Of a stretch of 64,000 bases of DNA, positions 36,340 through 45,402 are shown in pieces. Made by a program: the position numbers and the translations under genes. The notes below the pieces were generated by a model. The model had not been told where the DNA came from. It saw nothing but the letters and a program-made list of their open reading frames with translations, and searched no databases. Origin of the DNA: an uncultured Dysosmobacter sp. (GTDB lineage Bacteria; Bacillota; Clostridia; Oscillospirales; Oscillospiraceae); contig NZ_CANRKH010000006.1 in NCBI RefSeq assembly GCF_947631165.1, positions 41,821 through 105,820 of the forward strand, in the 5' to 3' direction. Within the stretch, counting starts at the first letter, position 1. Each line of letters starts with the position of its first letter.

Positions 36340-37065
36340 ATGGGCGAGAGCATGATCCGCGGGAGACGAAAAAACTTCACGACGATCTACAATTCTGTGC
36401 TGCAGGACCGCCGGTTGACCCTGAAAACCATTGGCCTGTTTGCCATTATGCAGTCGTTCCCCGATGACTGGGAGTACAGCATCAGCGGCCTCGCAGCCCG
36501 GGCCGGGATCGGCCGGGACAGCATCCGAAAATGCCTGAAGGAGCTGGAAGACGCGGGCTATCTTCTGCGGGAGCAAGGCCATCAGGACAACGGCAAATTT
36601 GCCTGCAACACCTATGTTTTGCAGGATGAAGCGCCACCGTGTACTGAAAAACCGTATACGGTGAAACCGTCGACGGCAAAACCGTTGACGGAAAATCGAC
36701 CACAAGTAAATAAACACTTCAGTAAAGAAACAAGTAGTAAGCCCCCTATATCCCCCCAGGGGGAGGATACGTGGGAACTGTTTGAGGAGTTTTACAAAGC
36801 CTATCCCCGGCACCAGAAAAAGCCCCAGGCCAAAAAGGCATGGGACAAACTGGCCCCGGATCTGGCGCTTTACCGAAAGATGGCGGCGGCCCTGGAGCAG
36901 TTTAAAGCCTCCCGGCAGTGGTGCAAGGACCAGGGGCAGTACATACCGCTCCCTGCTTCCTGGCTCAATGGCCGCTGCTGGGAGGACGACCCAGGTCCCA
37001 TGTACAAGCCTTCTCAGCCCCCGCCGGTACCGGCGGAGGATGAACAGGGGGGGCGGTACCTGTGA
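36340..37065 (+). CDS. Phage replication protein (helix-turn-helix/DnaD-like)
   Basis: SFPDDWEYSISGLAARAGIGRDSIRKCLKELEDAGYLLREQ; FYKAYPRHQKKPQAKKAWDKLAPD. Confidence 0.8.
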   Translation: MGESMIRGRRKNFTTIYNSVLQDRRLTLKTIGLFAIMQSFPDDWEYSISGLAARAGIGRDSIRKCLKELEDAGYLLREQGHQDNGKFACNTYVLQDEAPPCTEKPYTVKPSTAKPLTENRPQVNKHFSKETSSKPPISPQGEDTWELFEEFYKAYPRHQKKPQAKKAWDKLAPDLALYRKMAAALEQFKASRQWCKDQGQYIPLPASWLNGRCWEDDPGPMYKPSQPPPVPAEDEQGGRYL

Positions 37066-38507
37066 GCGAGGTCAAAACGGACGCCGTCCTGTCCCAAAAC
37101 CTGCTGACGGCGCAGGTGGCCGTGCTGGGAGCCATGATGCTGGAGGAGGACTGCGTGGGCTATGTGCTGAGCCACGTCAGCGCCAGGGACTTCCTTGACC
37201 GCCAGTATCGGACCATTTTCCAGACCATTCAAGCCTTGTTCCGAGCCGGTCTGCCTACGTCCGCCATCGCCGTGCGGGAGAAGCTGGGCGGCGGACCGTC
37301 TGGGAGCTGGAGCCAGCGGCTGACGGAAATCGTGACGGAAGTTGCGGATCTGACGCCCACGGCAGCCAATGTGGAGGGCTATGTCCATCTGCTCCGGGAG
37401 TCCTCCACGCTGTACCAGCTCCAGGAGCTGGGCGGCATCCTGCAGGGGGCCGGAGACATGGCAGAGGCTCGGGCGGCCTTGGATAAGGCCATGCAGCTGG
37501 TGGTGGGGCAGCCAGACATTCACGCCATCACCTTTGCCCAGGGCTATGAGCAGTTCTTCGACCGCCACAGCGGCGACCACGCGGTGGAGTTTCTGGACTG
37601 GGCCATTTTACAGCTCAACAAGGTCCTGCAGATGGAACTGGGCAATATCGCCATCATTGGGGCCTATCCCGGCGACGGCAAGACGGCCCTGGCATTGCAG
37701 TGCGCGGCCCGGTTCGGCCAGAAACACAAAGTTGGCTATTTCAGCTTTGAGTCCAGGAGCGAGCGGCTGTATGACCGGCAGGTGTCCCGCGGAGCGCTGA
37801 TCGACGCCGGGAAGATCAATTCCAATCAGCTGACCGAAGAGGACTTCCAGGAGATCCTCGCTTTGAAGCAGACCCTGGCAGGCCCGGATGTGACACTGAT
37901 CGACGCTGTGGGCATGACGGCCCTGGATATCGTTGCGTACAGTCAGGCCAAGCACTACGACGTGATCTTCGTGGACTACCTCCAGCAGGTGGAGCAATCC
38001 GCGGGACCGCTGTTGAGTGATTTCGCTCGGGTCTCCCAAGTGTCCCGGGCGCTTCAAAAGTTCGCCGTGCGGACCAATACAGCGGTGATCTCCCTGTCCC
38101 AGCTGGCCCGGCCGGACAAGATCAAGGTCCGCTACAAGGATGAGGATGGCAATACCCTGGTTCGGAGCATCACACCGCCGCCCACCATGAGTGACCTGCG
38201 CTCTTCCGGTCAGATCGAGCAGGACGCGGACATCATCCTGCTGATGTGGCGGGAGGACTACGACCTGAAAAACTCGCCCCGCGTGATCCAAGTAGCCAAA
38301 AACCGGAACGGCGAGGCCCTGGACAAGGTACGCTGCCGCTTCGACGGCGAACACCAGACTTTCAGCCGCATTGAGCCGAGAGTTCCGCCCCGTGCAAAGC
38401 CGGAGTCTCTACAGCAGTGCTTTTGGGGCGACGGCAGCGACTGGCGGGAGCTGGCGGCAGAGACCAAGACGCCCTTTCCGGACGACCGGAAGGAGGCGCA
38501 GTCATGA
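37062..38507 (+). CDS. dnaB: Replicative DNA helicase (DnaB-like)
   Basis: IIGAYPGDGKTALALQ Walker A; DVIFVDYLQQVEQ; SDLRSSGQIEQDADIILLMWRE. Confidence 0.93.
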   Translation: MSEVKTDAVLSQNLLTAQVAVLGAMMLEEDCVGYVLSHVSARDFLDRQYRTIFQTIQALFRAGLPTSAIAVREKLGGGPSGSWSQRLTEIVTEVADLTPTAANVEGYVHLLRESSTLYQLQELGGILQGAGDMAEARAALDKAMQLVVGQPDIHAITFAQGYEQFFDRHSGDHAVEFLDWAILQLNKVLQMELGNIAIIGAYPGDGKTALALQCAARFGQKHKVGYFSFESRSERLYDRQVSRGALIDAGKINSNQLTEEDFQEILALKQTLAGPDVTLIDAVGMTALDIVAYSQAKHYDVIFVDYLQQVEQSAGPLLSDFARVSQVSRALQKFAVRTNTAVISLSQLARPDKIKVRYKDEDGNTLVRSITPPPTMSDLRSSGQIEQDADIILLMWREDYDLKNSPRVIQVAKNRNGEALDKVRCRFDGEHQTFSRIEPRVPPRAKPESLQQCFWGDGSDWRELAAETKTPFPDDRKEAQS

Positions 38508-38692
38508 CCCTGGGCCAGATGGAGACCAGAGCAGTCACCTTTGCCAGCAGCTACGGCGACCACAGCGGCGTGTTTCTGGCGGGCAAATGCGTTTATATCC
38601 ATCCGGAGGGCCGGTTTTACACGCTGGAGTTTACCAGCCCGGTGACCGGGGAGAAATTCCGGGAGAGCTACTATTTTGAGGACCGGGCGTGA
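38504..38692 (+). CDS. Hypothetical phage protein (62 aa)
   Basis: ATGA overlap; MTLGQMETRAVTFASSYGDHSGVFLAGKCVYIHPEGRFYTLEF. Confidence 0.55.
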   Translation: MTLGQMETRAVTFASSYGDHSGVFLAGKCVYIHPEGRFYTLEFTSPVTGEKFRESYYFEDRA

Positions 38693-38718
38693 GGCCCGGA
38701 GAGAGAGGATGCGAAAAC

Positions 38719-39486
38719 ATGCGGACGATAGCGATCATGAACAACAAGGGCGGCGTCGGCAAGACCGTCACCGCCATCAATCTGGCGGACATCCTGGTCC
38801 GCGACTACAAAAAACGGGTCGTCCTGGCGGACTGCGACGGGCAGATGAACCTGACGAAATTCTACCTGCCGGACTTCGACCCGGAGATCAACTACAGCAT
38901 GGAGAGCCTGCTGGTGGGCGACGGGGAGCCGGTATGGTGCGACAATCTGACGCCGCTTTCCCCCGGCCTGGATCTGATCCCCGGCTCCTCGGGCCTGTAC
39001 TCCCTGGACGTGTCAGCCGTCAAGGACGGGCTGTCCTTTCCGGAGCGGCTGCGGCAATTCTGCCAGGCGGCGCGGGACGACGGCGAGACAGACTTTTTCA
39101 TTTTTGACTGCCCGCCGGGCTTCACGGTGTCCTCCACTGCCGCCCTGATGGCGGCGGACGAGGTGGTGATCCCCATGCTGGTGGATGGCTTCTCCGTTAC
39201 CGGCATGGACGATATGGCGGCCCAGATCCGCAGCATGCGGCAGGCCAGCAGCCGGATCCGGATCGCCGGTGTGCTGCTGACCCAGTGGCGCAACACGGAT
39301 GTGGCGCGGGAGGGGGAAGCGCTGGTCCGCTCCATTGGCGTCCCCGTATTCCGTCAGGTGATCCGGCGGACGGAGAAGGTGGCGGAGAGCACCTTTGCCC
39401 GGCAGCCTCTTCGCCAGTACAGCCCCGGCAGCGCCGCGGCGCGGGATTACCGGGCATGGGTCCGGGAATTGCTTGGGGAGGTGTGA
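38719..39486 (+). CDS. parA: ParA-family partition ATPase
   Basis: IAIMNNKGGVGKTVTAINLADIL deviant Walker A; FFIFDCPPGFTVSS. Confidence 0.93.
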   Translation: MRTIAIMNNKGGVGKTVTAINLADILVRDYKKRVVLADCDGQMNLTKFYLPDFDPEINYSMESLLVGDGEPVWCDNLTPLSPGLDLIPGSSGLYSLDVSAVKDGLSFPERLRQFCQAARDDGETDFFIFDCPPGFTVSSTAALMAADEVVIPMLVDGFSVTGMDDMAAQIRSMRQASSRIRIAGVLLTQWRNTDVAREGEALVRSIGVPVFRQVIRRTEKVAESTFARQPLRQYSPGSAAARDYRAWVRELLGEV

Positions 39487-39488
39487 GC

Positions 39489-40676
39489 ATGAGCAAGTTT
39501 GACATGGGCGAGTTCGCCAGGACGCTCCGGCGGACGGATGTGCCCGATTCGGGCACCGGCCTGCGGGAGCAGATCGAGTACATCGACATCGGCCTTTTGG
39601 GCGCAGATCCAAAAAATTTTTACTCCTTGAGCGGTGTGAGTGAGCTGGCGGACAATATCCAGATGTGCGGACTGCAGCAGCCGATTCGTGTCCGAGAAAC
39701 TGGCGGCGGACGGTATGTGATCGTGAGCGGGCATCGCCGGCGGGCTGCTCTCCAACGGCTGGTGGAGGAGGGCTTTGCGCTGTATAGCCAGGTTCCCTGC
39801 ATCGTGGAGCGTGACGAAGTTTCCCCGGCCATGCAGGAACTCCGTCTGATCATGGCAAACAGCGACTCCCGCAAGCTGACCCCGGCAGACCTGAGCCGCC
39901 AGATGGATCGTGTGGAAGACCTGTTGCGTCAGCTTCAGGCCGAGGGGTACGAATTCCCCGGCAGGATGCGCCCCTATGTCGCGCAGCTCTGTAAAATCAG
40001 CGATACAAAAGCCTCTAATCTCTCCGCCATCAAAAACGGCCTGAAGGTGCCCGGATTGATCCAGAAATGGGAGTGCGGCGAAATTTCGGAGGCTGCGGCG
40101 CTGGAGATCTCCAGGATGGACATGGACACACAGTACCGCCTGCTGGATTGGATGCGTGTTCCTGGCCGTTCTTATTCCATCAAGGAGGTCCGGAAATTCC
40201 GGACGATCTGGACATGCGCTGAGCGCAAGTGTCCAGAGACAGCCGGACTCTGTGAGAATGCGGAGGAGATGTATCGGGTGTGTTATCATGCTGGGACTTG
40301 GAACTGCGCTGGATGCTGCAAGCGATGCTTGCGGCGCGGGACTTGTGAGGCAGTTTGCCGGTATGCGCCGCCGCTTAAGATCGAGGAGGATGCGCCGCAA
40401 CGCCCATCGACCGCCTATGAAGCGCCAGAATCTGACACGGCCCCGGCTGGTCAGCTCTGTATTTCCGGATGGCTGCCCTGCGGGACCAATCCGGGGCCGG
40501 AGCCGGGACTGTGCGCGGCCCTGATGGATCTGGGCAAGCCGGATCTCCACGCCAAGGTGCTGTGGTGGGACGGCGCAAAATGGCTCTTCAAGAAAAACGG
40601 CCCGGAGGCGGGGCTGCTCCCCGTATGGTGGATGCGGCTGCCGGAACCGCCGGCGAAAGGAGAGAAATCATGCTGA
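39489..40676 (+). CDS. parB: ParB-family partition protein
   Basis: NFYSLSGVSELADNIQMCGLQQPIRVRETGGGRYVIVSGHRRRAAL; follows parA. Confidence 0.92.
   Translation: MSKFDMGEFARTLRRTDVPDSGTGLREQIEYIDIGLLGADPKNFYSLSGVSELADNIQMCGLQQPIRVRETGGGRYVIVSGHRRRAALQRLVEEGFALYSQVPCIVERDEVSPAMQELRLIMANSDSRKLTPADLSRQMDRVEDLLRQLQAEGYEFPGRMRPYVAQLCKISDTKASNLSAIKNGLKVPGLIQKWECGEISEAAALEISRMDMDTQYRLLDWMRVPGRSYSIKEVRKFRTIWTCAERKCPETAGLCENAEEMYRVCYHAGTWNCAGCCKRCLRRGTCEAVCRYAPPLKIEEDAPQRPSTAYEAPESDTAPAGQLCISGWLPCGTNPGPEPGLCAALMDLGKPDLHAKVLWWDGAKWLFKKNGPEAGLLPVWWMRLPEPPAKGEKSC
39540..39556. promoter_or_regulatory. Prophage 17-bp palindrome, site 4 (inside parB)
   Basis: GTGCCCGATTCGGGCAC. Confidence 0.85.
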
Positions 40677-40930
40677 AGATCATCATTGGAAGCGGAAAAG
40701 AGGACACCGTGGAGTTTGCCGGCAGTGGCGCGGAGCTGTTCCATTCCATCAGTGTCGCGATCCTGTCTCTCAGAAAAGCCCTTGCAGCCAGCGACCAGCG
40801 GGCGGCCGCGGGGTTCCGGATAACGCTGCAGCGGGCGATCCGGGATCCGGATTTCTGGAGCCTCGACCTGGGCGCAGACGGCTTTATCAGCATCATTCAG
40901 CCCAACGGCGGCAAAGGCGGCCGGTCATGA
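40670..40930 (+). CDS. Hypothetical phage protein (86 aa)
   Basis: SD AGGAGAG; MLKIIIGSGKEDTVEFAGSGAELFHSISVAIL. Confidence 0.55.
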   Translation: MLKIIIGSGKEDTVEFAGSGAELFHSISVAILSLRKALAASDQRAAAGFRITLQRAIRDPDFWSLDLGADGFISIIQPNGGKGGRS

Positions 40931-41031
40931 CGCGGAATCAGCGGAAGCGGCGCCGGGCAGAGCTCGCCCGGCTGCTGCTGGCCCTCGTGGCCGCGGCGGG
41001 CTTGATCCTATACATCATCGCGGCGCGGTAG
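40927..41031 (+). CDS. Small basic membrane peptide (34 aa)
   Basis: MTRNQRKRRRAELARLLLALVAAAGLILYIIAAR; ATGA overlap. Confidence 0.5.
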   Translation: MTRNQRKRRRAELARLLLALVAAAGLILYIIAAR

Positions 41032-41050
41032 CGCCGGAAAGGAACCTTTT

Positions 41051-41269
41051 ATGCTTGATTACAAAGCGCGGTTTGTAAATCAGTCCCTGAGCCGCTGTGT
41101 GGCAGCCATGATCCCGGAGGTGGCGCGGCTGGAGTACCGCATCCAGGACCTGGACGAGGCAGTGCTCATCCGCCTGCAAAACGGCGAGACCCGGCAGGTG
41201 GACGTGACCGGCCTGGACCTCCAGCAGACCACCCAGGCCGTGCTGGAACGGCTGGAGGAGTGCGCCTGA
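41051..41269 (+). CDS. Hypothetical phage protein
   Basis: 72 aa, ATG start, tightly packed. Confidence 0.55.
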   Translation: MLDYKARFVNQSLSRCVAAMIPEVARLEYRIQDLDEAVLIRLQNGETRQVDVTGLDLQQTTQAVLERLEECA

Positions 41270-41457
41270 TGCCGCTGCCAAAGCCGCCCTGTACACGGAG
41301 CTGTCCCAAGCGCTGCGCCGTCCCCAACTGTCACGATCCGGCGCTCTGCGGGGACTGGGCGGCCTATCAGGAGGAACTGGAGGTATACAAAAGCGCTGAG
41401 AAAAAACGCAAAGAGGAAGAAAACGACTATCAGGAGACCAGGAGGAAAACGACATGA
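41269..41457 (+). CDS. Cysteine-rich small protein
   Basis: MPLPKPPCTRSCPKRCAVPNCHDPALCGDWAAYQEEL. Confidence 0.55.
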   Translation: MPLPKPPCTRSCPKRCAVPNCHDPALCGDWAAYQEELEVYKSAEKKRKEEENDYQETRRKTT

Positions 41458-41648
41458 AGGACGATTTGGTTTTGCTCAAGATCATCATTGCGGCGAATGC
41501 TTTTTGTGCGGTTTTATTGGGAATCATTCCTATTTTGTTCTTTCGCGCCCATGATGTCCGGGCCTGGTATGTGCTGGTTGTAGCGGCCTTGGCGATGGCC
41601 TCTGCGGCTATTGGCGGATCGTACGCACACCAGGAGAAAGGAAATTGA
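41454..41648 (+). CDS. Small two-TM membrane protein
   Basis: 64 aa, two hydrophobic segments, ATGA overlap. Confidence 0.55.
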   Translation: MKDDLVLLKIIIAANAFCAVLLGIIPILFFRAHDVRAWYVLVVAALAMASAAIGGSYAHQEKGN

Positions 41649-41705
41649 TATGGAACGGCTGACATCAGTTTGGGCGGCATTGACCACCTTTAGGATGAGA
41701 GATTG

Positions 41706-42377
41706 ATGGAAAACAAAGCATTTTGTATGGACTGCATGGAGGCCATGCGGGATATGCCAGACGGTGCCTTTGACCTGGCTGTGGTGGACCCTCCATACTT
41801 TTCTGGACCTAATAAGCGAAAGTTTTATGGGTCAAAGAAAAGTGTTGGGCCTCGTGTGATATATGATTCAATCGACGTGTGGGAGACACCAGACCCAGAG
41901 TATTTCAAGGAGCTTTTCCGAGTTTCCAAGCAGCAAATTATATGGGGGTGCAATTATTACGCATACCCGCTTGGCCCAGGTCGAATTATTTGGGACAAGT
42001 GTAATGGAGCGAGCTCCTTCAGTGACTGTGAAATTGCTTATTGCAGTACACACGATAGCGTAAGACTTTTCCGTTACATGTGGAATGGGATGTGCCAGGG
42101 GATACCGGGTAACGGAACGAAGATGCAGGGTAACAAAGCTCTAAATGAAAAGCGCATCCACCCAACGCAAAAGCCTGTGGCGCTTTACTCCTGGATCTTT
42201 TCCCACTACGCCAAAACAGGGGACCGTATCCTGGACACCCATTTAGGAAGCGGAAGCAGCCGCATAGCAGCATATGACGCCGGATTGGATTTCGTTGGGT
42301 ACGAAATAGACAAGCATTATTTTGATAAGCAGGAAGAACGCTTTGCGGCCTATACCGCGCAGTGCAGTCTTTTTTGA
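41706..42377 (+). CDS. DNA (N4/N6) methyltransferase
   Basis: AVVDPPYFSGPN (DPPY); HPTQKPVALYSWIFSHYAKTGDRILDTHLGSGSSRIAAYDAGLDFVGYEID. Confidence 0.93.
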   Translation: MENKAFCMDCMEAMRDMPDGAFDLAVVDPPYFSGPNKRKFYGSKKSVGPRVIYDSIDVWETPDPEYFKELFRVSKQQIIWGCNYYAYPLGPGRIIWDKCNGASSFSDCEIAYCSTHDSVRLFRYMWNGMCQGIPGNGTKMQGNKALNEKRIHPTQKPVALYSWIFSHYAKTGDRILDTHLGSGSSRIAAYDAGLDFVGYEIDKHYFDKQEERFAAYTAQCSLF

Positions 42378-42425
42378 AAACCGTTATAGGAGACCCTGGG
42401 GAAAGGGGCATGAAGGAAAATTGAT

Positions 42426-42938
42426 ATGGAAAGATTGACATTTGACGGAAACTTTTGCGATATTGCCTGCTGTACCGAACAGCGAGGCGGGGAACACTGC
42501 CCGGATAGGTATTGTTCTCAGCGGCGGGTGTGGGAGCGGTTAAAAGCTTATGAAGACACCGGCCTGGAGCCGGAGGATATTAAATCGCTTGAAGCAGAAT
42601 GGTGCGTATGCAAGCAGTTGGTCGAGGAATACAGAGCTATCGGCACCATCGACCACCTTCGCGAGCTGGTGCAGGCCGAGAAGGACGGGCTACTGGTGAT
42701 GCTGCCGTGCAAGGTGGGAGATACAGTCTACTACAATCTCTGCGGGTGGACTCATGAGGCAGGGGTCAGAACCTTTTTCTGCGGACATCCATCCCATAAA
42801 TCCGAGCCTGTCAATATCGTGATGATACGGACAACCGAATGTGATCTTGATATGAGAAAGTTTGGAAAAACCGTCTTCCTGACCCGTGAGGAAGCCGAGG
42901 CGGCGCTGGAGGCGCAGAAAGGCGGTGGTGGTGCGTGA
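42426..42938 (+). CDS. Hypothetical phage protein (170 aa)
   Basis: MERLTFDGNFCDIACC...RVWERLKAYEDTGLEPEDI, a pattern common in Firmicutes phages. Confidence 0.6.
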   Translation: MERLTFDGNFCDIACCTEQRGGEHCPDRYCSQRRVWERLKAYEDTGLEPEDIKSLEAEWCVCKQLVEEYRAIGTIDHLRELVQAEKDGLLVMLPCKVGDTVYYNLCGWTHEAGVRTFFCGHPSHKSEPVNIVMIRTTECDLDMRKFGKTVFLTREEAEAALEAQKGGGGA

Positions 42939-43288
42939 CGCTCCAACAATGCACTCGGGCGGATCTCCTGTTTGTGATTGATCGGATGTGTAAGAACTCT
43001 ATGGGAAAATGGGAGCTTAAGCGGGCGCTGAGTGACCTTGCCTATGAAAAAGAAAAAGCTAGGATTGAAGAAGCACGAAAGTATGCTAAATTGGCCAATG
43101 AAGCCAGGCGAGAGTATATCTCTACGATGTCTCCGTATGTCGGCATGAAACTTTCTGATGTCCCCATGGAGGTCCTGGAAAAGGCAGCGACGCTGCAAAA
43201 GCAGATTGATTCGGCGGACCGGAAATGGGCGAAGCTAATGGGGGTTAAACTTTGCGGGCCAAAGAAAGGCGGTGACGGAAATGGCTAA
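42935..43288 (+). CDS. Hypothetical phage protein (117 aa)
   Basis: Overlapping packed ORF; GTG start. Confidence 0.5.
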   Translation: MTLQQCTRADLLFVIDRMCKNSMGKWELKRALSDLAYEKEKARIEEARKYAKLANEARREYISTMSPYVGMKLSDVPMEVLEKAATLQKQIDSADRKWAKLMGVKLCGPKKGGDGNG

Positions 43289-43553
43289 GTGGACGCACAT
43301 CACGGTGTTTGACCGCCAGTATCCCGCAGATAAGCAGGCGGAGGGCATGGCGGTGCAACAGGCTGTGGCAGAAGGGCATTGTGATCAATGCGGATTTTTG
43401 GCGCGGTGTGCCGCTGATGTCTCCTTCGTTCCGCCTGTGTTTGCGTGGTGCGCCAGGCGGAAAAGCGAGATCATGGCAGGCTGGACAAAGGCAGCGGCGT
43501 CAAATAGCAAAGAGCGGCGCTGCCGCAGGCCAGAGGAGGATGACCATGCCTGA
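43281..43553 (+). CDS. Hypothetical Cys-containing phage protein
   Basis: HCDQCGFLARC...CARRKSEI. Confidence 0.45.
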   Translation: MAKWTHITVFDRQYPADKQAEGMAVQQAVAEGHCDQCGFLARCAADVSFVPPVFAWCARRKSEIMAGWTKAAASNSKERRCRRPEEDDHA

Positions 43554-44274
43554 CGGGCCTTTTATCGTTGTCCGCCAGCGGGCCGGGCCGCTGGTCAAGG
43601 AGTGCCGGGCGCTGCGGCCCCGGCTGTCCGCCCAGGACACCAGGGCGGACGCGCGAGACAAGAAAGAGATTCTGCGCTGTGCCCGCTCCGCTGTGTGCCA
43701 CTCTACGGTGGACCGGCTGGAACTGCGGCTGGCCCTCTTTGGCTATGAGGGCAGCCACTATACCCTGACCTTTGATGACGAGCATCTACCCAGAGATTTC
43801 GCTGGTGTCCGGCGAGTGCTCCGTGCGTATCAGGCGCGGTGCAAGCGGTGGCGCCACGGCGAGCCTTACGATTGGATATATGCCATCGAGGGAAAGCACG
43901 GAAACCACCGCTGGCACGTCCACACGGTCCTGCGAGACAGCCAGTTCTCACCGGCGGAGGTGCGGTATCTCTGGCGGCAGGGCATCGTAGACGACGAGCC
44001 GGTGCTGCGGAAAGAGGGCGGATACCGGCGGCTGGCGGAGTACCTGAACAAGGAGAGCCCGGACGGCTTCTGGATACCCATCGGGCGGCATCCGTGGTCC
44101 TGCTCCCGGAGCCTGAGCCAGGGGCTTTCACCGCCGGAGAAATGGCGGGACGAGAGCGGGGTCATCCAGATCCCGGATGACGTCCTGTGGGCCAGAAGAG
44201 GCCAGCGGGAAAACGATTTTGGAGCCTACTATTACGGTACCTACATCCTGCCGAAAAACAGTGCTTTAATTTAG
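43540..44274 (+). CDS. Rolling-circle replication (HUH Rep)-like protein
   Basis: HYTLTFDDEHLPRDF; WHVHTVL (HxH); GGYRRLAEYLNKES (Tyr/Lys motif). Confidence 0.72.
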   Translation: MTMPDGPFIVVRQRAGPLVKECRALRPRLSAQDTRADARDKKEILRCARSAVCHSTVDRLELRLALFGYEGSHYTLTFDDEHLPRDFAGVRRVLRAYQARCKRWRHGEPYDWIYAIEGKHGNHRWHVHTVLRDSQFSPAEVRYLWRQGIVDDEPVLRKEGGYRRLAEYLNKESPDGFWIPIGRHPWSCSRSLSQGLSPPEKWRDESGVIQIPDDVLWARRGQRENDFGAYYYGTYILPKNSALI

Positions 44275-44319
44275 AATAGGTCGCGCGCACGCACGCGCGC
44301 ACGTCTATCTTGAAATCTA

Positions 44320-44562
44320 GTGACAAATCTGACACGTTTGAAAGAAAGTGAGGCAAAACAGTTGCAAAGTGGAAAGCAACCTGTTAAACTGGTCATAAAG
44401 AACGGATGGGTGCTTTGCCCGGTGTGCGGCAAAGGGAAGATCCTGAAGGTCAATCCAGACACCACCGCCCACCACCTGCCGCGGCTATGCAAGCGGTGTG
44501 GACAGGAAACCATCGTGAATATCGAAGCGCCTGAGCCAGCGTCCAAAGAGACCAGCGCCTGA
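44320..44562 (+). CDS. Cysteine-rich KTR-like zinc-finger protein
   Basis: WVLCPVCGKGKILKVNPDTTAHHLPRLCKRCGQETIVNIE. Confidence 0.75.
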   Translation: MTNLTRLKESEAKQLQSGKQPVKLVIKNGWVLCPVCGKGKILKVNPDTTAHHLPRLCKRCGQETIVNIEAPEPASKETSA

Positions 44563-44630
44563 GCCATGAAACATCCCAAGCGGGTGTGGAAGGCTCAGGC
44601 GCTTTTTGTTTTGCCCGGAGGTGATAGCCC

Positions 44631-45005
44631 GTGGCCATGAAGCCGCTCCGGCCCTGCCGGCACCCTGGATGCACCGTCCTGGTGCGCGACGGCTACTGCG
44701 AGGCCCACCGGCCGCGCCGCACCGGCGACCGCAGCGCGGAGGCCCAGTCCTGGCGCTGGATGTACCAGACGTCGGAGTGGGCGCAGCTGCGGGGCGGCCA
44801 GCTCCTGCGGGAGCCATTCTGCCGGGAGTGCGCCCGGAGGGGCCTGCGGGTGCGAGCCACCGACGTGGACCACATCCGGGACCACAAGGGCGACTGGCGG
44901 ATCTTTACCGACCCGGCCAACCTGGAGAGCCTGTGCCACTCCTGCCACAGCCGCAAGACCGCCGCGGAGCTGTGGCAAAACCGCACGGCAAACCGGCGGC
45001 GGTGA
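44631..45005 (+). CDS. HNH endonuclease
   Basis: CRECARRGLRVRATDVDHIRDHKGDWRIFTDPANLESLCHSCHSRKTA; before terminase genes. Confidence 0.9.
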   Translation: MAMKPLRPCRHPGCTVLVRDGYCEAHRPRRTGDRSAEAQSWRWMYQTSEWAQLRGGQLLREPFCRECARRGLRVRATDVDHIRDHKGDWRIFTDPANLESLCHSCHSRKTAAELWQNRTANRRR

Positions 45006-45402
45006 GGGGTGGAAGCGGTCCGGCTTTGGGCGCTCGGGCGCGGCGCAGGCCATGCGCGGGCGCCTTGGCGGGGATCTTTGCGGACCCTCCCCGGGGTCAA
45101 AAAAGTTTTGGCCGGGCGGCAAAATACCGCAGCCTGGGGTAGACGCAGAAAGTTTTCCCCACAGGGGATTTTCGGAGGCGCTCCGGCGTGGTCCCCGGCT
45201 TTGCGGCCGGGCATGGTTTCCCTCCTGCCCTGCGCCTTGCGGCTTTGCCGCAGGGCCAGGGAGCGCGCCGGAACCACCAGAGACATCAAACAGCGCGGCC
45301 TTCTGCCGGGCGGCTCGCCAGACCGCCCGCACCCCCTTCTCTCACCGGGCGCCCGGCTTCGGCCGGGCCTCCCGGCAGAGGGCCGTGAGAAAGGAGACAG
45401 TC

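Noticed and set aside
43309-43539. N-terminal extension of the Rep-like ORF
   Set aside because: Overlaps 43281..43553 in another frame; the internal ATG at 43540 with AGGAGG just upstream is the better start.
41706-45005. Methyltransferase plus HNH as a restriction-modification pair
   Set aside because: They are separated by several genes; the HNH gene sits immediately before terminase, its usual packaging-related position.
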